A stretch of 64,000 bases of DNA, taken from positions 187,501 to 251,500 of the forward strand of contig NW_026111826.1 in assembly GCF_024679095.1 (NCBI RefSeq), in the 5' to 3' direction. A program made the position numbers and the translations under genes. Each line of letters starts with the position of its first letter. Within the stretch, counting starts at the first letter, position 1. Positions 10,750-20,700 of this stretch are shown in pieces. This stretch comes from Eriocheir sinensis. Its lineage: Eukaryota > Arthropoda > Malacostraca > Decapoda > Varunidae. The notes beneath the pieces were generated by a model, which saw only the letters and a program-made list of their open reading frames with translations, was not told the DNA's origin and ran no database searches.

Positions 10750-11510
10750 GTATTGACATAAGAGTGCAAGCAAGTATAAAGGCTGTTGTCACTGTCTAGT
10801 GGGGTCACTCCCTCCTAAACCTAGATCAAGAGCAAGACCCAGGTAAGCCAACTAGAATTTATGAAGGGTTACTACTAGAAACATCGCTAAAATTTTACAA
10901 GTGTGCCCGTCTCGCACTGGCAGATGAAAATATTCTAGAGGGTAGTTTTTGGTGTGTTTTGAAATAATCTGCTTACCATTAGTTTTCTTCTACCCTCCCC
11001 CCCTTCCCATTTAGTGAAACCCATCGATATTTCCTGCAGGACACTCGCCCTTTATTGGTAAACCTAAAACTAACCTAACCTCGATCCCCGTGATAACTTT
11101 TTTTCTAACCAACTAGGGGCCCTACCAACCCTTCATAAAGCACATAGGTGTCTTTTGCCGTGATGCGGGTGCACTTGTAAAACAATACCAAAGCATCTGT
11201 ATCATAAATATTCCAAGACCAATTGTCATTACATTGATTCTTCACTTAGTTCTACTACTTGATGATATGTTGCATATCACATTAATATTACATAAATATT
11301 ACTTGCTGTCAAAGTTCATTTCTTGGCATACAGGTCCCATCATACATCATAACTCATAATAGTCACTAATACTTTGTTTGAATAACATTACATAAATACT
11401 ACTTGCTGCTAAAGTCCATTTTCCATCATACATCATTATTCATATATAATAGTCAATAATATTTTGTTTGTATAAGCATTACATCATTGTATATAATGTA
11501 TATTCTTCAG
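10750..11510. other. Region between the two transposon-type genes
   Basis: No gene is seen. Bases 10766-10812 show partial similarity to 12960-13010 (AAAGGCTG, CACT, TGGGGT(C/G)ACT), just downstream of the Harbinger reading frame, which may be shared 3' sequence. From 11250 on the sequence is AT-rich with two loosely repeated pieces (TTACATAAATA, TTGCTG..AAAGT) at 11288-11310 and 11388-11420. Confidence 0.4.
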
Positions 11511-12846
11511 ATGATGGCAGCCTTACAAGTTTTTGAGGAGCTTGATGTCCTCGAGGATGCTGCAGGGGAAAGGGTCAGACTGCCGAGAAGGATTGTGAAG
11601 GATCGCTTGGATTTATTCCTGACTTTGACTGAAGAGGAATTTACATCCAGGTTCAGGATATCAAAGCAAAGCGCAAGGGCCTTACTTGCTGACTTACATT
11701 TACCAGAGGCAGCTGATGCAAGAGGTTAGTGTACATAATATACCATTGCGCTATAATGATTTAAACATGTGGTAATTCTTTAAGTTCTCTAGTCATGCAC
11801 CCAGTCCTTTGGAAACTGTTGTCATGGCTGATTTTAATGTTTAAAACATAACCTTAATTTTTTTGGGGTGGTGAATAGCAAATAAATACCATATCCCCAC
11901 GTCATCAAATACATTAATCAAAATCATTAGCAGTTGTTGCCCTACATATAGATGATATATTACAATGGAATGCAAGATATGGGATTTATTCTTGGTTATC
12001 CTTAACAATTTACTCTCCTTCCATAGAATGTCCTGTACCACCTCACCTTTAACTCCTCATCACCTTAAGATGGATGGCCACTGGTGACCTGCACCAAACT
12101 ATTGGAGATTGCCTGGATGTCTCTCAGCAGTTTGTAAGTTCATGCTCTTCACATACTGTGCGTGCCATTGCTGCTTTATATCAGCGGTATGTAAAGTTTC
12201 CTGGAAGGCATGAGTTAGGGTCCATCAAGACAAACTTTGAAGCAATCTCTGGATTCCCAGGTGTCATTGGTGCAATAGACTGCACACACATCCCCATTCT
12301 CAGTCCAGGTGGTCAGCAAGCAGAAACTTACCGAAGCAGAAAGGGCTTCTTTTCATTAAATGTACAAGCAGTGTGTGGTCCAGACTTAACATTTTATAAT
12401 ATTATTTGTCGATGGCCAGGATCAGTCCACGACAGCAGAATATTTGCTAATAGTTCTCTGTATGCTCAGTTGCAAGCTGGCGATTACAATGGCCATTTGT
12501 TAGGGACTCAGCCTACCCTCTTCGTCCCTTTCTTGTGACTCCTGTTGGGAATCCATCACGGCCAAATGAAGGACGATATAACTTGGCTCATACTAAAACC
12601 CGTAATGTAATAGAGAGAGCATTTGGAGTGTGGAAACGACGATTCCGTTGTCTGGCCATTCCTATGCGTACAAGCCTGGACACAACCATGGCCACAATCT
12701 GCAGTGCAGCTGTTTTGCACAACATTGCAATGGCAGACAGGAATGAAGATATGGAAGATTATGACAATGATATTATAAATGAAGAGGAAAGACTCATTGA
12801 GAATGCACAAAATAGACATGCAGGACAGAGGAAGAGGGAAACATGA
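11511..12846 (+). pseudogene. Harbinger (HARBI1-like) transposase, two exons, inactivated
   Basis: Exon 1 (11511-11724) follows an acceptor (TATTCTTCAG) and codes the typical N-terminus (RRIVKDRLDLFLTLTEEEF). A donor (GTTAGT, 11725) and acceptor (TTCCATAG, 12026) define a 302-nt intron; joining them keeps the frame (ECPVPPHL). Exon 2 carries the DDE nuclease: Asp in AIDCTHI (codon 12278-12280), Asp in VHDSRIF (12431-12433), Glu in NVIERAFG (12613-12615). Two lesions are visible: an in-frame TAA at 12050-12052, and loss of one G in the G-run 12503-12505, which shifts the frame before FLVTPVGNP. The family catalyses cut-and-paste transposition, usually with a separate Myb/SANT partner. Length is about 340 codons once both frames are counted, close to intact HARBI1-like proteins. 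Few lesions imply recent death. Element termini were not identified. Confidence 0.85.
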
Positions 12847-13339
12847 TAAATAATGTATTTTCAAATGAATAACATGAAATGATATAAATGTCAGGGACCA
12901 ATTTTTGCTGCCCAAGTAAACTGTTGTCTGTATCTTTTTTGGGTTTTGTAAACTGAGGGAGTAAGCCAATACAAAGGCTGCAGGCACTATACCAAATGGG
13001 GTGACTATCTGGCCCGTGCTGGGTTAATGGGTCTCTCCCACTACAAGCTCAAAGGGTCAACTGGACAGGAATGAGCTCTGAGCTCCACAGTCACACATAG
13101 CTATAGCATATACTCCCATTACACACACAGGACATGCAAACACACAGGCGTGGAACCCTACTCTACCTTCAGGTAATGTGGTTTTCAGTCTGGAAAATAA
13201 GTTATACTTGTTTTCAAGTTTTATATTTTTGTGGAATCTGTTTTATATGGTTGACTAATAAAATCTATTGGAAAAGTATTTTGATGTTTAATACGACAAT
13301 CATATCCTGAAAGTCTTTCAGAACAGAAAAAAAAAATGA
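12847..13339. other. 3' flank of the Harbinger pseudogene
   Basis: Contains a segment (12960-13070) partly similar to 10766-10812, then ordinary sequence and a short poly-A run at 13326. No gene or terminator signal beyond AATAAAA at about 13256-13262, which could serve as a polyadenylation signal. Confidence 0.35.
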
Positions 13340-13483
13340 TTAGTGATTTTTTAGTCGAGCAAAGTTTTTCTCGTGATATTCTTTGACACACCTCTTTTGA
13401 ATGGCAACTAGTTCCAATTGGCTTTCATGAACTTTTGAGAGATTGGCATAGTATTCTGTTGCCAACCTCTTTTCGTGATCCAT
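13340..13483 (-). CDS. Small ORF, possible C-terminus of a Myb/SANT-type partner
   Basis: Forty-seven codons from ATG (13483) to a stop at 13340. The peptide is charged and helical looking (EYYANLSKVHESQLELV, KRCVKEYHEKNFARL) and is not repeat-derived, unlike the CA tract it abuts. Myb/SANT proteins encoded by Harbinger elements often end in a coiled-coil tail of this kind, and it lies convergent to and 0.5 kb from the dead transposase. That link is inference; no SANT domain is visible because a CA microsatellite replaces the upstream sequence. It may be a remnant or a chance frame. Confidence 0.3.
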   Translation of the reverse strand: MDHEKRLATEYYANLSKVHESQLELVAIQKRCVKEYHEKNFARLKNH

Positions 13484-13490
13484 TACATGT

Positions 13491-13729
<239 letters not shown>

Positions 13730-14426
13730 TTCTTTTCTCGAGGGCTTAATAAATTTTCTTCACTCGCTAATCCACTGAGGACTGGGTGAGGCGCTAATCT
13801 CAGGGCAGCCGTTGTCTTTATATCCACCCACCCACACCCATGTCACATCCACATTCATGATCATTCGTCAGAACGATTCCTACCTTTTTCCCTTATTCCT
13901 TTCCCCAGGTGTGGGGTCAGAGGCCCTTTTCATATATATGTATATATTCCTCATATTTTGTTTTTCTACATATTTCGAAACGAAAAATAGTAATTACCGT
14001 CATGTTTTTGATAAATTTCGTCGAAGGAGACCCTGATGTGCCCAAAGCGGGTACTCAGCATATAATGTATGCGAAGGATGAATATGCACCATACAAATTT
14101 CCCGCGCTTTTTAGTCGACACGGTGCTACATCTAGCAGGCTTTGGGAGTGTTAGCGCGGGCGATCACTTTCGGTCGCCGAGACTGGCGATCGCCACCGCT
14201 GGAGAAAAATGGGTGTTTAAAGTACGGGCTTCCTCACCGACACGATCGCCAAGCGTAACTTCGCCAGGCATTCGCCGACCTTGGCGGATGGTTTTAAAGT
14301 ACGGCCCTTAGAGGTCATTTAATTGTGTTCCCCAGCCTGACATTTGACAGCTGTCAGAAGGTAGGGGAAGGCCTCCCTCCTCTACCTCGCTACACAATGG
14401 TCTGGTTTTCCAAACTATTTAATCTT
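13730..14426. other. No recognised gene; GC-rich island at 14140-14310
   Basis: Mostly unremarkable. The GC-rich part contains two direct copies of TTTAAAGTACGG (14217-14229 and 14292-14304) and several GCGATC/GATCGC steps, suggesting a MITE end, but no inverted partner or target duplication is clear. Confidence 0.35.
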
Positions 14427-14632
14427 CCATATTTGGCAAGGCTTTCCTAGGAGTCTTTGACATTTCCAGGAGTATAGTTTTATGACCAGGTGGTAGTGTG
14501 ACCCTTCCTCTGTACCCTGAACATGAAGAAACACTCATTAGAACCCGATTGCCCCCCTCTTTGACCTTCAGAAATACAGAACATAGTTGACATGAGAAGC
14601 AAAAGTGTCTTATAATACCAATCCCAGGATAT
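14427..14632 (-). repeat. DR1 copy, near full length
   Basis: Same order of landmarks as 1340-1530 (GGCAAGGCTTTCC, CATTTCCAGG, GTGTGACCCTTCC, GAAACACTCATT, CTTTGACC, AGAAGCAAAA). The two alignable copies set the family length at about 200 bp. Confidence 0.75.
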
Positions 14633-14842
14633 AGTTAATATTGTGTCATCAAAACCCAGATTGAATTCAAACCTCTCCTGCGTCCATCCCACTCTGATTG
14701 GGCTCATGTTAACGCCGCCCTGCACTGTGACGCCTTGTTTAAGAGGCCCCCGAGCCAAGAAGGACGGAACAGAGAGGGAGAAAGCTGTTGCTGAGAGGGA
14801 GAAAATATAAGAAAGATTTTAATGGAAGCGACCAAGATAGAT

Positions 14843-14845
<3 letters not shown>

Positions 14846-14918
<73 letters not shown>
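14846..14918. repeat. (AG)n microsatellite
   Basis: About 36 AG dinucleotides. Here the tract lies on the other side of the exon-like block compared with 5308-5430. Confidence 0.97.
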
Positions 14919-14921
<3 letters not shown>

Positions 14922-15151
14922 ACCTCCACTAAAATGATCCACAAAGTCTAAATGGATGTATATAATCCCCCCTTTGCGCCCATGGACCCCCTAACGAAAC
15001 AGACCAGCTATAGTGTAAGCTATCTAATGGGGGCCTTCTCCCCCTCGACAACTTAACAAAACTACAAAAAAACATCACACTTTCCCTCCTTATTATAAAA
15101 ATTCCTTGATTGCTCGTTAACCATTTTAGAAAAAAATAAATTAACACTCAC

Positions 15152-15223
15152 CAATGGGCTCCTCCTGTGTTCCTCGTCTTCTTCCCAGTCCTCCTCCTCC
15201 TCCTCTTCTTCGTTTGGTAGTGT
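15152..15223 (-). CDS. Splice-bounded acidic exon, 72 nt, open
   Basis: On the minus strand, acceptor CTTGATTTGCAG (AG at 15224-15225) and donor TTG/GTGAGTG (GT at 15150-15151) enclose 24 codons. Read in phase 0 they give TLPN, seven Glu, DWEEDEEHRR and SPL: a strongly acidic, low-complexity segment. The upstream 50 nt is also open (FTQLIDTKLDLQ). The paralogue 56350-56427 differs in length by exactly two Glu codons, keeping the frame. Poly-acidic exons usually code disordered linkers; no function is recognised. It may be an exon of a minus-strand gene beyond view or a repeat that happens to contain splice signals. Confidence 0.45.
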
Positions 15224-15826
15224 CTGCAAATCAAGTTTGGTGTCAATTAACTGTGTAAACATCAAGCAGGTGAAGTCACTCAAATTTATCTATTTGTATA
15301 TATTTCATGGTGGCAAAATTTAAATTATCAGTTTCATTTTCACCAGTGACACGAATTTGAGGCTGTTTTCCACAATAGAATTTCACTCTAATAAGTGAAT
15401 CAGACCCCACAGAGATATTACCAGAGTGTGTAGGAATGAATACAAAGATAACCACATACTTTGATTTAACTCTAGGATGTCTCGTGGATCATCAATAAAT
15501 AAAAAACAAAATATCTGGACAGGCCACTCTTGAGCCCGTTACCTTCAATGACGCCCCAAAACAGTCCCTGCGCCAAGTGTGTACCCCATATTTTGGTTGT
15601 GTTAGGTGTGCCTATTAGCAACTACTACTATTTTTACTGAACGAGGGACACATGATCCATATAAACCATTAATACTACCTAATAATATTAAACAAATTAT
15701 ATACGTGCTACCAGGGAATCATGAGGATTAATGTTATTGTAATTCTCACGTTTACTCAACCCTACTAAACCTATCCACCCTGCGCCCACCTAGCCTCCAG
15801 CAGGTGCCCACCCTGGCTCGCATAAC

Positions 15827-16962
15827 CATAGCAGGGCACGATAACAGAAAACCTTATTCCCGATAACCGATAACTGATAATGGAAAACCTTATTGGTGAT
15901 AACCGATATTCGTTAACTGGAAACACAAATATAGGCGATAACCGATACTAATCCACAATTCCGATACTAGCTAGCGATAAGTCCGATAGGCAAAATGATA
16001 CTATATTGATATTTCAAATAAAAACATAGATGAATTCATATTTTCATTATCTGTATTTTTAAAAACTTACAAAATCTGAAAACCACACGTTGACACGTAC
16101 ATATGGACGGTAATACTAGAAACGCCTGAACCGGTGTTGTGTTATTTGGCGTCCCCACCGACAAACACTGGTCTCTCGTGAACTGCGCATGCTCAGACCA
16201 GCAAGCGTAGACCTGAACAGTCTCACAAAGCTTTTTAACCGTAATTTAGAGTTGCTGGAAGGCTGAATCAGACATACAGTACCACTACCACCATCCCCGA
16301 TGTTTCTAGATCGACACTCTGTACGAGTTGTATTTATATGTACAGAGTGTCGTTCTAGAAACAGCGAGGATGGTGGTACTGTATGTCTGATTCAGCCTTC
16401 CAGCAACTACTCTTAATGTGTTAAAAAGCTTTGTGATACTGTACAGGTCTATGCTTACTGGTCTGAACATGCGCAGTTCACGAGAGACCAGTGTTTGTTA
16501 ACACAAGCGCCAGCTTTTGACGATGGGACACCAAATAACACAACACCGGGTGCCTTCAATACCATGGCATGCTCACAAACGAATATGGAATATCAAATTT
16601 GAGGTAGTGAATAATCATTTTGGGGCAAAGCTAAAGATTTTTCTCTTTGATGTATTCATTTTTGAGTCTAACATAAAAAAACAACCTAGTATTTTAATGT
16701 TGATGATCTAAGTACGAAATCTCTTCGCCAAAGATAATTCATACCCCCAAGTTTTTTCATAAAATACCGGGCACCCGGGCCACGCATGCGAGTAGGGAGG
16801 AGACAACGTGTTTTTTTTTCTGAGGCGGAAAAAAAGTAGCGATTATCACTAGTTTGGTTACAAAAATAACGAAGATACCGATATATATTTAAATAAGCAG
16901 CGGATGGCCGACAACCCGATTTTGTTATCAGCGATAAAGTATCGCGATAACGCCCAGCTATG
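15827..16962. mobile_element. Non-autonomous hAT-type element, copy A (1136 bp)
   Basis: Termini CATAGCAGGGC and the complement of CATAGCTGGGC form an 11-bp inverted repeat with one mismatch. Perfect 8-bp direct repeats CGCATAAC flank it (15819-15826 and 16963-16970). Eight-base target duplications with short inverted ends fit the hAT superfamily. Sub-terminal sequence is rich in CGATAAC/GTTATCG motifs on both sides, a usual feature of transposase binding regions. No transposase is coded. The interior holds a 0.4-kb palindrome (16131-16549). The same terminus occurs independently at 35718-35781 in other flanks, which supports the boundary. Confidence 0.85.
16131..16549. repeat. Long palindrome inside the hAT-type element
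   Basis: Arms of roughly 195-220 bp meet at a ~15-bp centre near 16330 (around TTGTATTTATAT). The left arm runs from CCGGTGTTGTGTTATTTGG to GACACTCTGTAC and the right arm is its complement, with scattered mismatches and about 27 extra bases near 16500-16525. The copy at 57623-58039 keeps the structure. Confidence 0.92.
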
Positions 16963-16970
16963 CGCATAAC

Positions 16971-17412
16971 TCACCACCCACCTTCCTGCAATTACAGCTG
17001 ATAATGTAGTACTGCGAACACTTAATATAACACGTCACGTCGTAGGGTATTCGTATCTTACAATTTTACTGAACACCAGTCGACCTGTCCTCCCCCGCTC
17101 ACCTCTGTTGCGCCTCCTCATTCCCAGTACTACTAAAATGGATTGGCTGAGGAGAAGCACCTTCCACAGGGAGAGCGTGTCAGTTTTCCCTGTTCCTCAC
17201 TGGCTGACAGCCACTGATGAGGCTGCTGGCCAATACCAAATTTAAAGTGCATATTTCACACCTTTTCTTTCTCCTTATTTTCTCCATGCAAACAGTTTAA
17301 TACTTACTAAAAAATGGTCATTATCGTAAATAAATGTCTCAGGAAAACAAATAACCAGTGAGGCTGGCAAGGAGAGGAAGAGAGCTCACCATGCTGTGCC
17401 CAGTGACCATAT

Positions 17413-17417
<5 letters not shown>
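16971..17417. other. Spacer with CCAAT-type boxes, no gene
   Basis: ATTGGCT near 17142, CTGGCTGACAG near 17201 and GGCCAATACC near 17229 followed by TTTAAAG resemble a CCAAT/TATA-like promoter cluster. No reading frame follows before the microsatellites, so a promoter is only a possibility. The copy at 58464-58900 is nearly the same. Confidence 0.25.

Positions 17418-17448
<31 letters not shown>
17418..17448. repeat. (GT)n microsatellite
   Basis: About 15 GT dinucleotides; the partner tract at 58912-58948 is longer. Confidence 0.95.
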
Positions 17449-17467
17449 TATACCCAATACCCACTAC

Positions 17468-17469
<2 letters not shown>

Positions 17470-17557
<88 letters not shown>
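17470..17557. repeat. (TA)n microsatellite
   Basis: About 40 TA dinucleotides after a short imperfect start. The partner at 58984-59006 has only about 12 and is preceded by a 15-bp satellite-derived insert. Confidence 0.97.
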
Positions 17558-17560
<3 letters not shown>

Positions 17561-17707
17561 GGCATCAGCTCTCAGTGATTTTACTATACTAGGCTACTAC
17601 TACCCTACTCACCTAGACTTACATGATGATTATGTTGAGTTTATGGCTGAAAGCTTGTTATATTCAATAGCGACATTTGAAATTTAGCGCGCGCGGCGAT
17701 CTCGGAC

Positions 17708-17722
17708 ACAGCAGAGGGCGCT
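17708..17722 (+). promoter_or_regulatory. CTCF-core-like motif in class A monomers (first of ~27 in array 1)
   Basis: ACAGCAGAGGGCGCT matches the published CTCF core CCASYAGRKGGCRSY at 14 of 15 positions. Nearly every class A monomer carries it, for example near 18547, 19388, 20226, 22412, 25104, 27627, 31160 and 35360 in array 1, and near 42430, 42600, 49965, 59155, 59998 and 62853 in the other arrays. The other monomer classes break the motif. Binding is inferred, not shown. Confidence 0.4.
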
Positions 17723-20700
17723 GTTTTGGCCCGGCCGTAGTGAGTTTCTTTATGTGCACCATGTAATTCTGCATGTTTTCATATATAATACATGATGATT
17801 ATGTTGAGTTTATGGCTGAAAGCTTGTTATATTCGATAGCGACATTTGAAATTTGGCACACGCGGCGATCTCGGATACGGTGCGAGGTGTTGTTTTGGCC
17901 TGGCCGTAGTGAGTTTCTTTATGTGCACCATTTAATTCTGCATGTTTTCATATATATAAATGATGATTATGCTGAGTTTATGGCTGAAAGCTTGTTATAT
18001 TCAATAGCGACATTTGAAATTTGGCGAGCGTGGCGATCTCGGATACGGCGCAGGGCACTGTTTTGGCCCGGCCGTAGTGAATTTCTTTATGTGCACCATG
18101 TAATTCTGCATGTTTTCATATATAATACATGATGATTATGTTGAGTTTATGGCTGAAACCTTGTTATATTCAATAGCGACATTTGAAATTTAGCGCGAAT
18201 GGCGATCTCGGATACGGTGCGGGGTGTTGTTTTGGCCCGGCCGTAGTGAGTTTCTTTATGTGTACCATTTAATTCTGCATGTTTTCATATATAATACATG
18301 ATGATTATGCTGAGTTTATGGCTGAAAGCTTGTTATATTCAATAGCAACATTTGAAATTTGGCGCGTGTGGCGATCTCGGATACGGTGCAGGGCGCTGTT
18401 TTGGCCCGGCCGTAGTGAGTTTCTTTATGTGCACCATTTAATTCTGCATGTTTTCATATATAATACATGATGATTATGTTGAGTTTATGGCTGAAAGCTT
18501 GTTATATTCAATAGCGACATTTGAAATTTAGCGCGCGCGATCTCGGACACAGCAGAGGGCGCTGTTTTGGCCCGGCCGTAGTGAGTTTCTTTATGTGCAC
18601 CATGTAATTCTGCATGTTTTCATATATAATACATGATGATTATGTTGAGTTTATGGCTGAAACCTTGTTATATTCAATAGCGACATTTGAAATTTGGCGC
18701 GACTGGCGATCTCGGATACGGTGCTAGGTGTTGTTTTGGCCTGGCCGTAGTGAGTTTCTTTATGTGCACCATTTAATTCTGCATGTTTTCATATATAAAA
18801 ATGATAATTATGCTGAGTTTATGGCTGAAAGCTTGTTATATTCAATAGCGACATTTGAAATTTGACGAGCGTGGCGATCTCGGATACGGCGCAGGGCACT
18901 GTTTTGGCCCGGCCGTAGTGAATTACTTTATGTGCACCATGTAATTCTGCATGTTTTCATATATAATACATGATGATTATGTTGAGTTTATGGCTGAAAC
19001 CTTGTTATATTCAATAGCGACATTTGAAATTTATCGCGAATGGCGATCTCGGATACGGTGCGGGGCGTTGTTTTGGCCCGGCCGAAGTGAGTATCTTTAT
19101 GTTCTGCATTTAATTCTGCATGTTTTCATATATAATACATGATGATTATGCTGAGTTTATGGCTGAAAGCTTGTTATATTCAATAGCGACATTTGAAATT
19201 TGACGCGCGTGGCGATCTCGGATACGGCGCAGGGCGCTGTTTTGGCCCGGCCGGAGTGAGTTTCTTTAAGTGCACCATTTAATTCTGCATGTTTTCATAT
19301 ATAATACATGATGATTATGTTGAGTTTATGGCTGAAAGCTTGTTATATTCAATAGCGACATTTGAAATTTAGCGCGGCGATCTCGGACACAGCAGAGGGC
19401 GCTGTTTTGGCCCGGCCGTAGTGAGTTTCTTTATGTGCACCATGTAATTCTGCATGTTTTCATATATAATACATGATGATTATGTTGAGTTTATGGCTGA
19501 AAGCTTGTTATATTCAATAGCGACATTTGAAATTTGGCACACGCGGCGATCTCGGATACGGTGCGAGGTGTTCTTTTGGCCTGGCCGTAGTGAGTTTCTT
19601 TATGTGCACCATTTAATTCTGCATGTTTTCATATATAAAAATGATGATTATGCTGAGTTTATGGCTGAAAGCTTGTTATATTCAATAGCGACATTTGAAA
19701 TTTGGCGAGCGTGGCGATCTCGGATACGGCGCAGGGCACTGTTTTGGCCCGGCCGTAGTGAATTTCTTTGTGCACCATGTAATTCTGCATGTTTTCATAT
19801 ATAATACATGATGATTATGTTGAGTTTATGGCTGAAACCTTGTTATATTCAATAGCGACATTTGAAATTTAGCGCGAATGGCGATCTCGGATACGGTGCG
19901 GGGGGGTGTTTTGGCCCGGCCGTAGTGAGTTTCTTTATGTGTACCATTTAATTCTGCATGTTTTCATATATAATACATGATGATTATGCTGAGTTTATGG
20001 CTGAAAGCTTGTTATATTCAATAGCAACATTTGAAATTTGGCGCGTGGCGATCTCGGATACGGCGCAGGGCGCTGTTTTGGCCCGGCCGTAGTGAGTTTC
20101 TTTATGTGCACCATTTAATTCTGCATGTTTTCATATATAATACATGATGATTATGTTGAGTTTATGGCTGAAAGCTTGTTATATTCAATAGCGACATTTG
20201 AAATTTAGAGCGCGGCGATCTCGGACACAGCAGAGGGCGCTGTTTTGGCCCGGCCGTAGTGAGTTTCTTTATGTGCACCATTTAATTCTGCATGTTTTCA
20301 TATATAATACATGATGATTATGTTGAGTTTATGGCTGAAAGCTTGTTATATTCAATAGCGACATTTGAAATTTAGCGCGCGCGGCGATCTCGGACACAGC
20401 AGAGGGCGCTGTTTTGGCCCGGCCGTAGTGAGTTTCTTTATGTGCACCATTTAATTCTGCATGTTTTCATATATAATACATGATGATTATGTTGAGTTTA
20501 TGGCTGAAAGCTTGTTATATTCGATAGCGACATTTGAAATTTGGCACACGCGGCGATCTCGGATACGGTGCGAGGTGTTGTTTTGGCCTGGCCGTAGTGA
20601 GTTTCTTTATGTGCACCATTTAATTCTGCATGTTTTCATATATAAAAATGATGATTATGCTGAGTTTATGGCTGAAAGCTTGTTATATTCAATAGCGACA

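Larger units (their letters stand above)
15082..17620. repeat. Segmental duplication, copy A (partner 56283-59069)
   Basis: From CCCTCCTTATTAT to the satellite boundary the order and sequence match 56283-59069: exon-like block, hAT-type element with the same flanks, TG tract, TA tract, then satellite. Copy A lacks the ~280 bp found at 56470-56750. The hAT element sits in the same flanks in both copies, so the whole locus was duplicated rather than two elements inserting separately. Confidence 0.95.
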
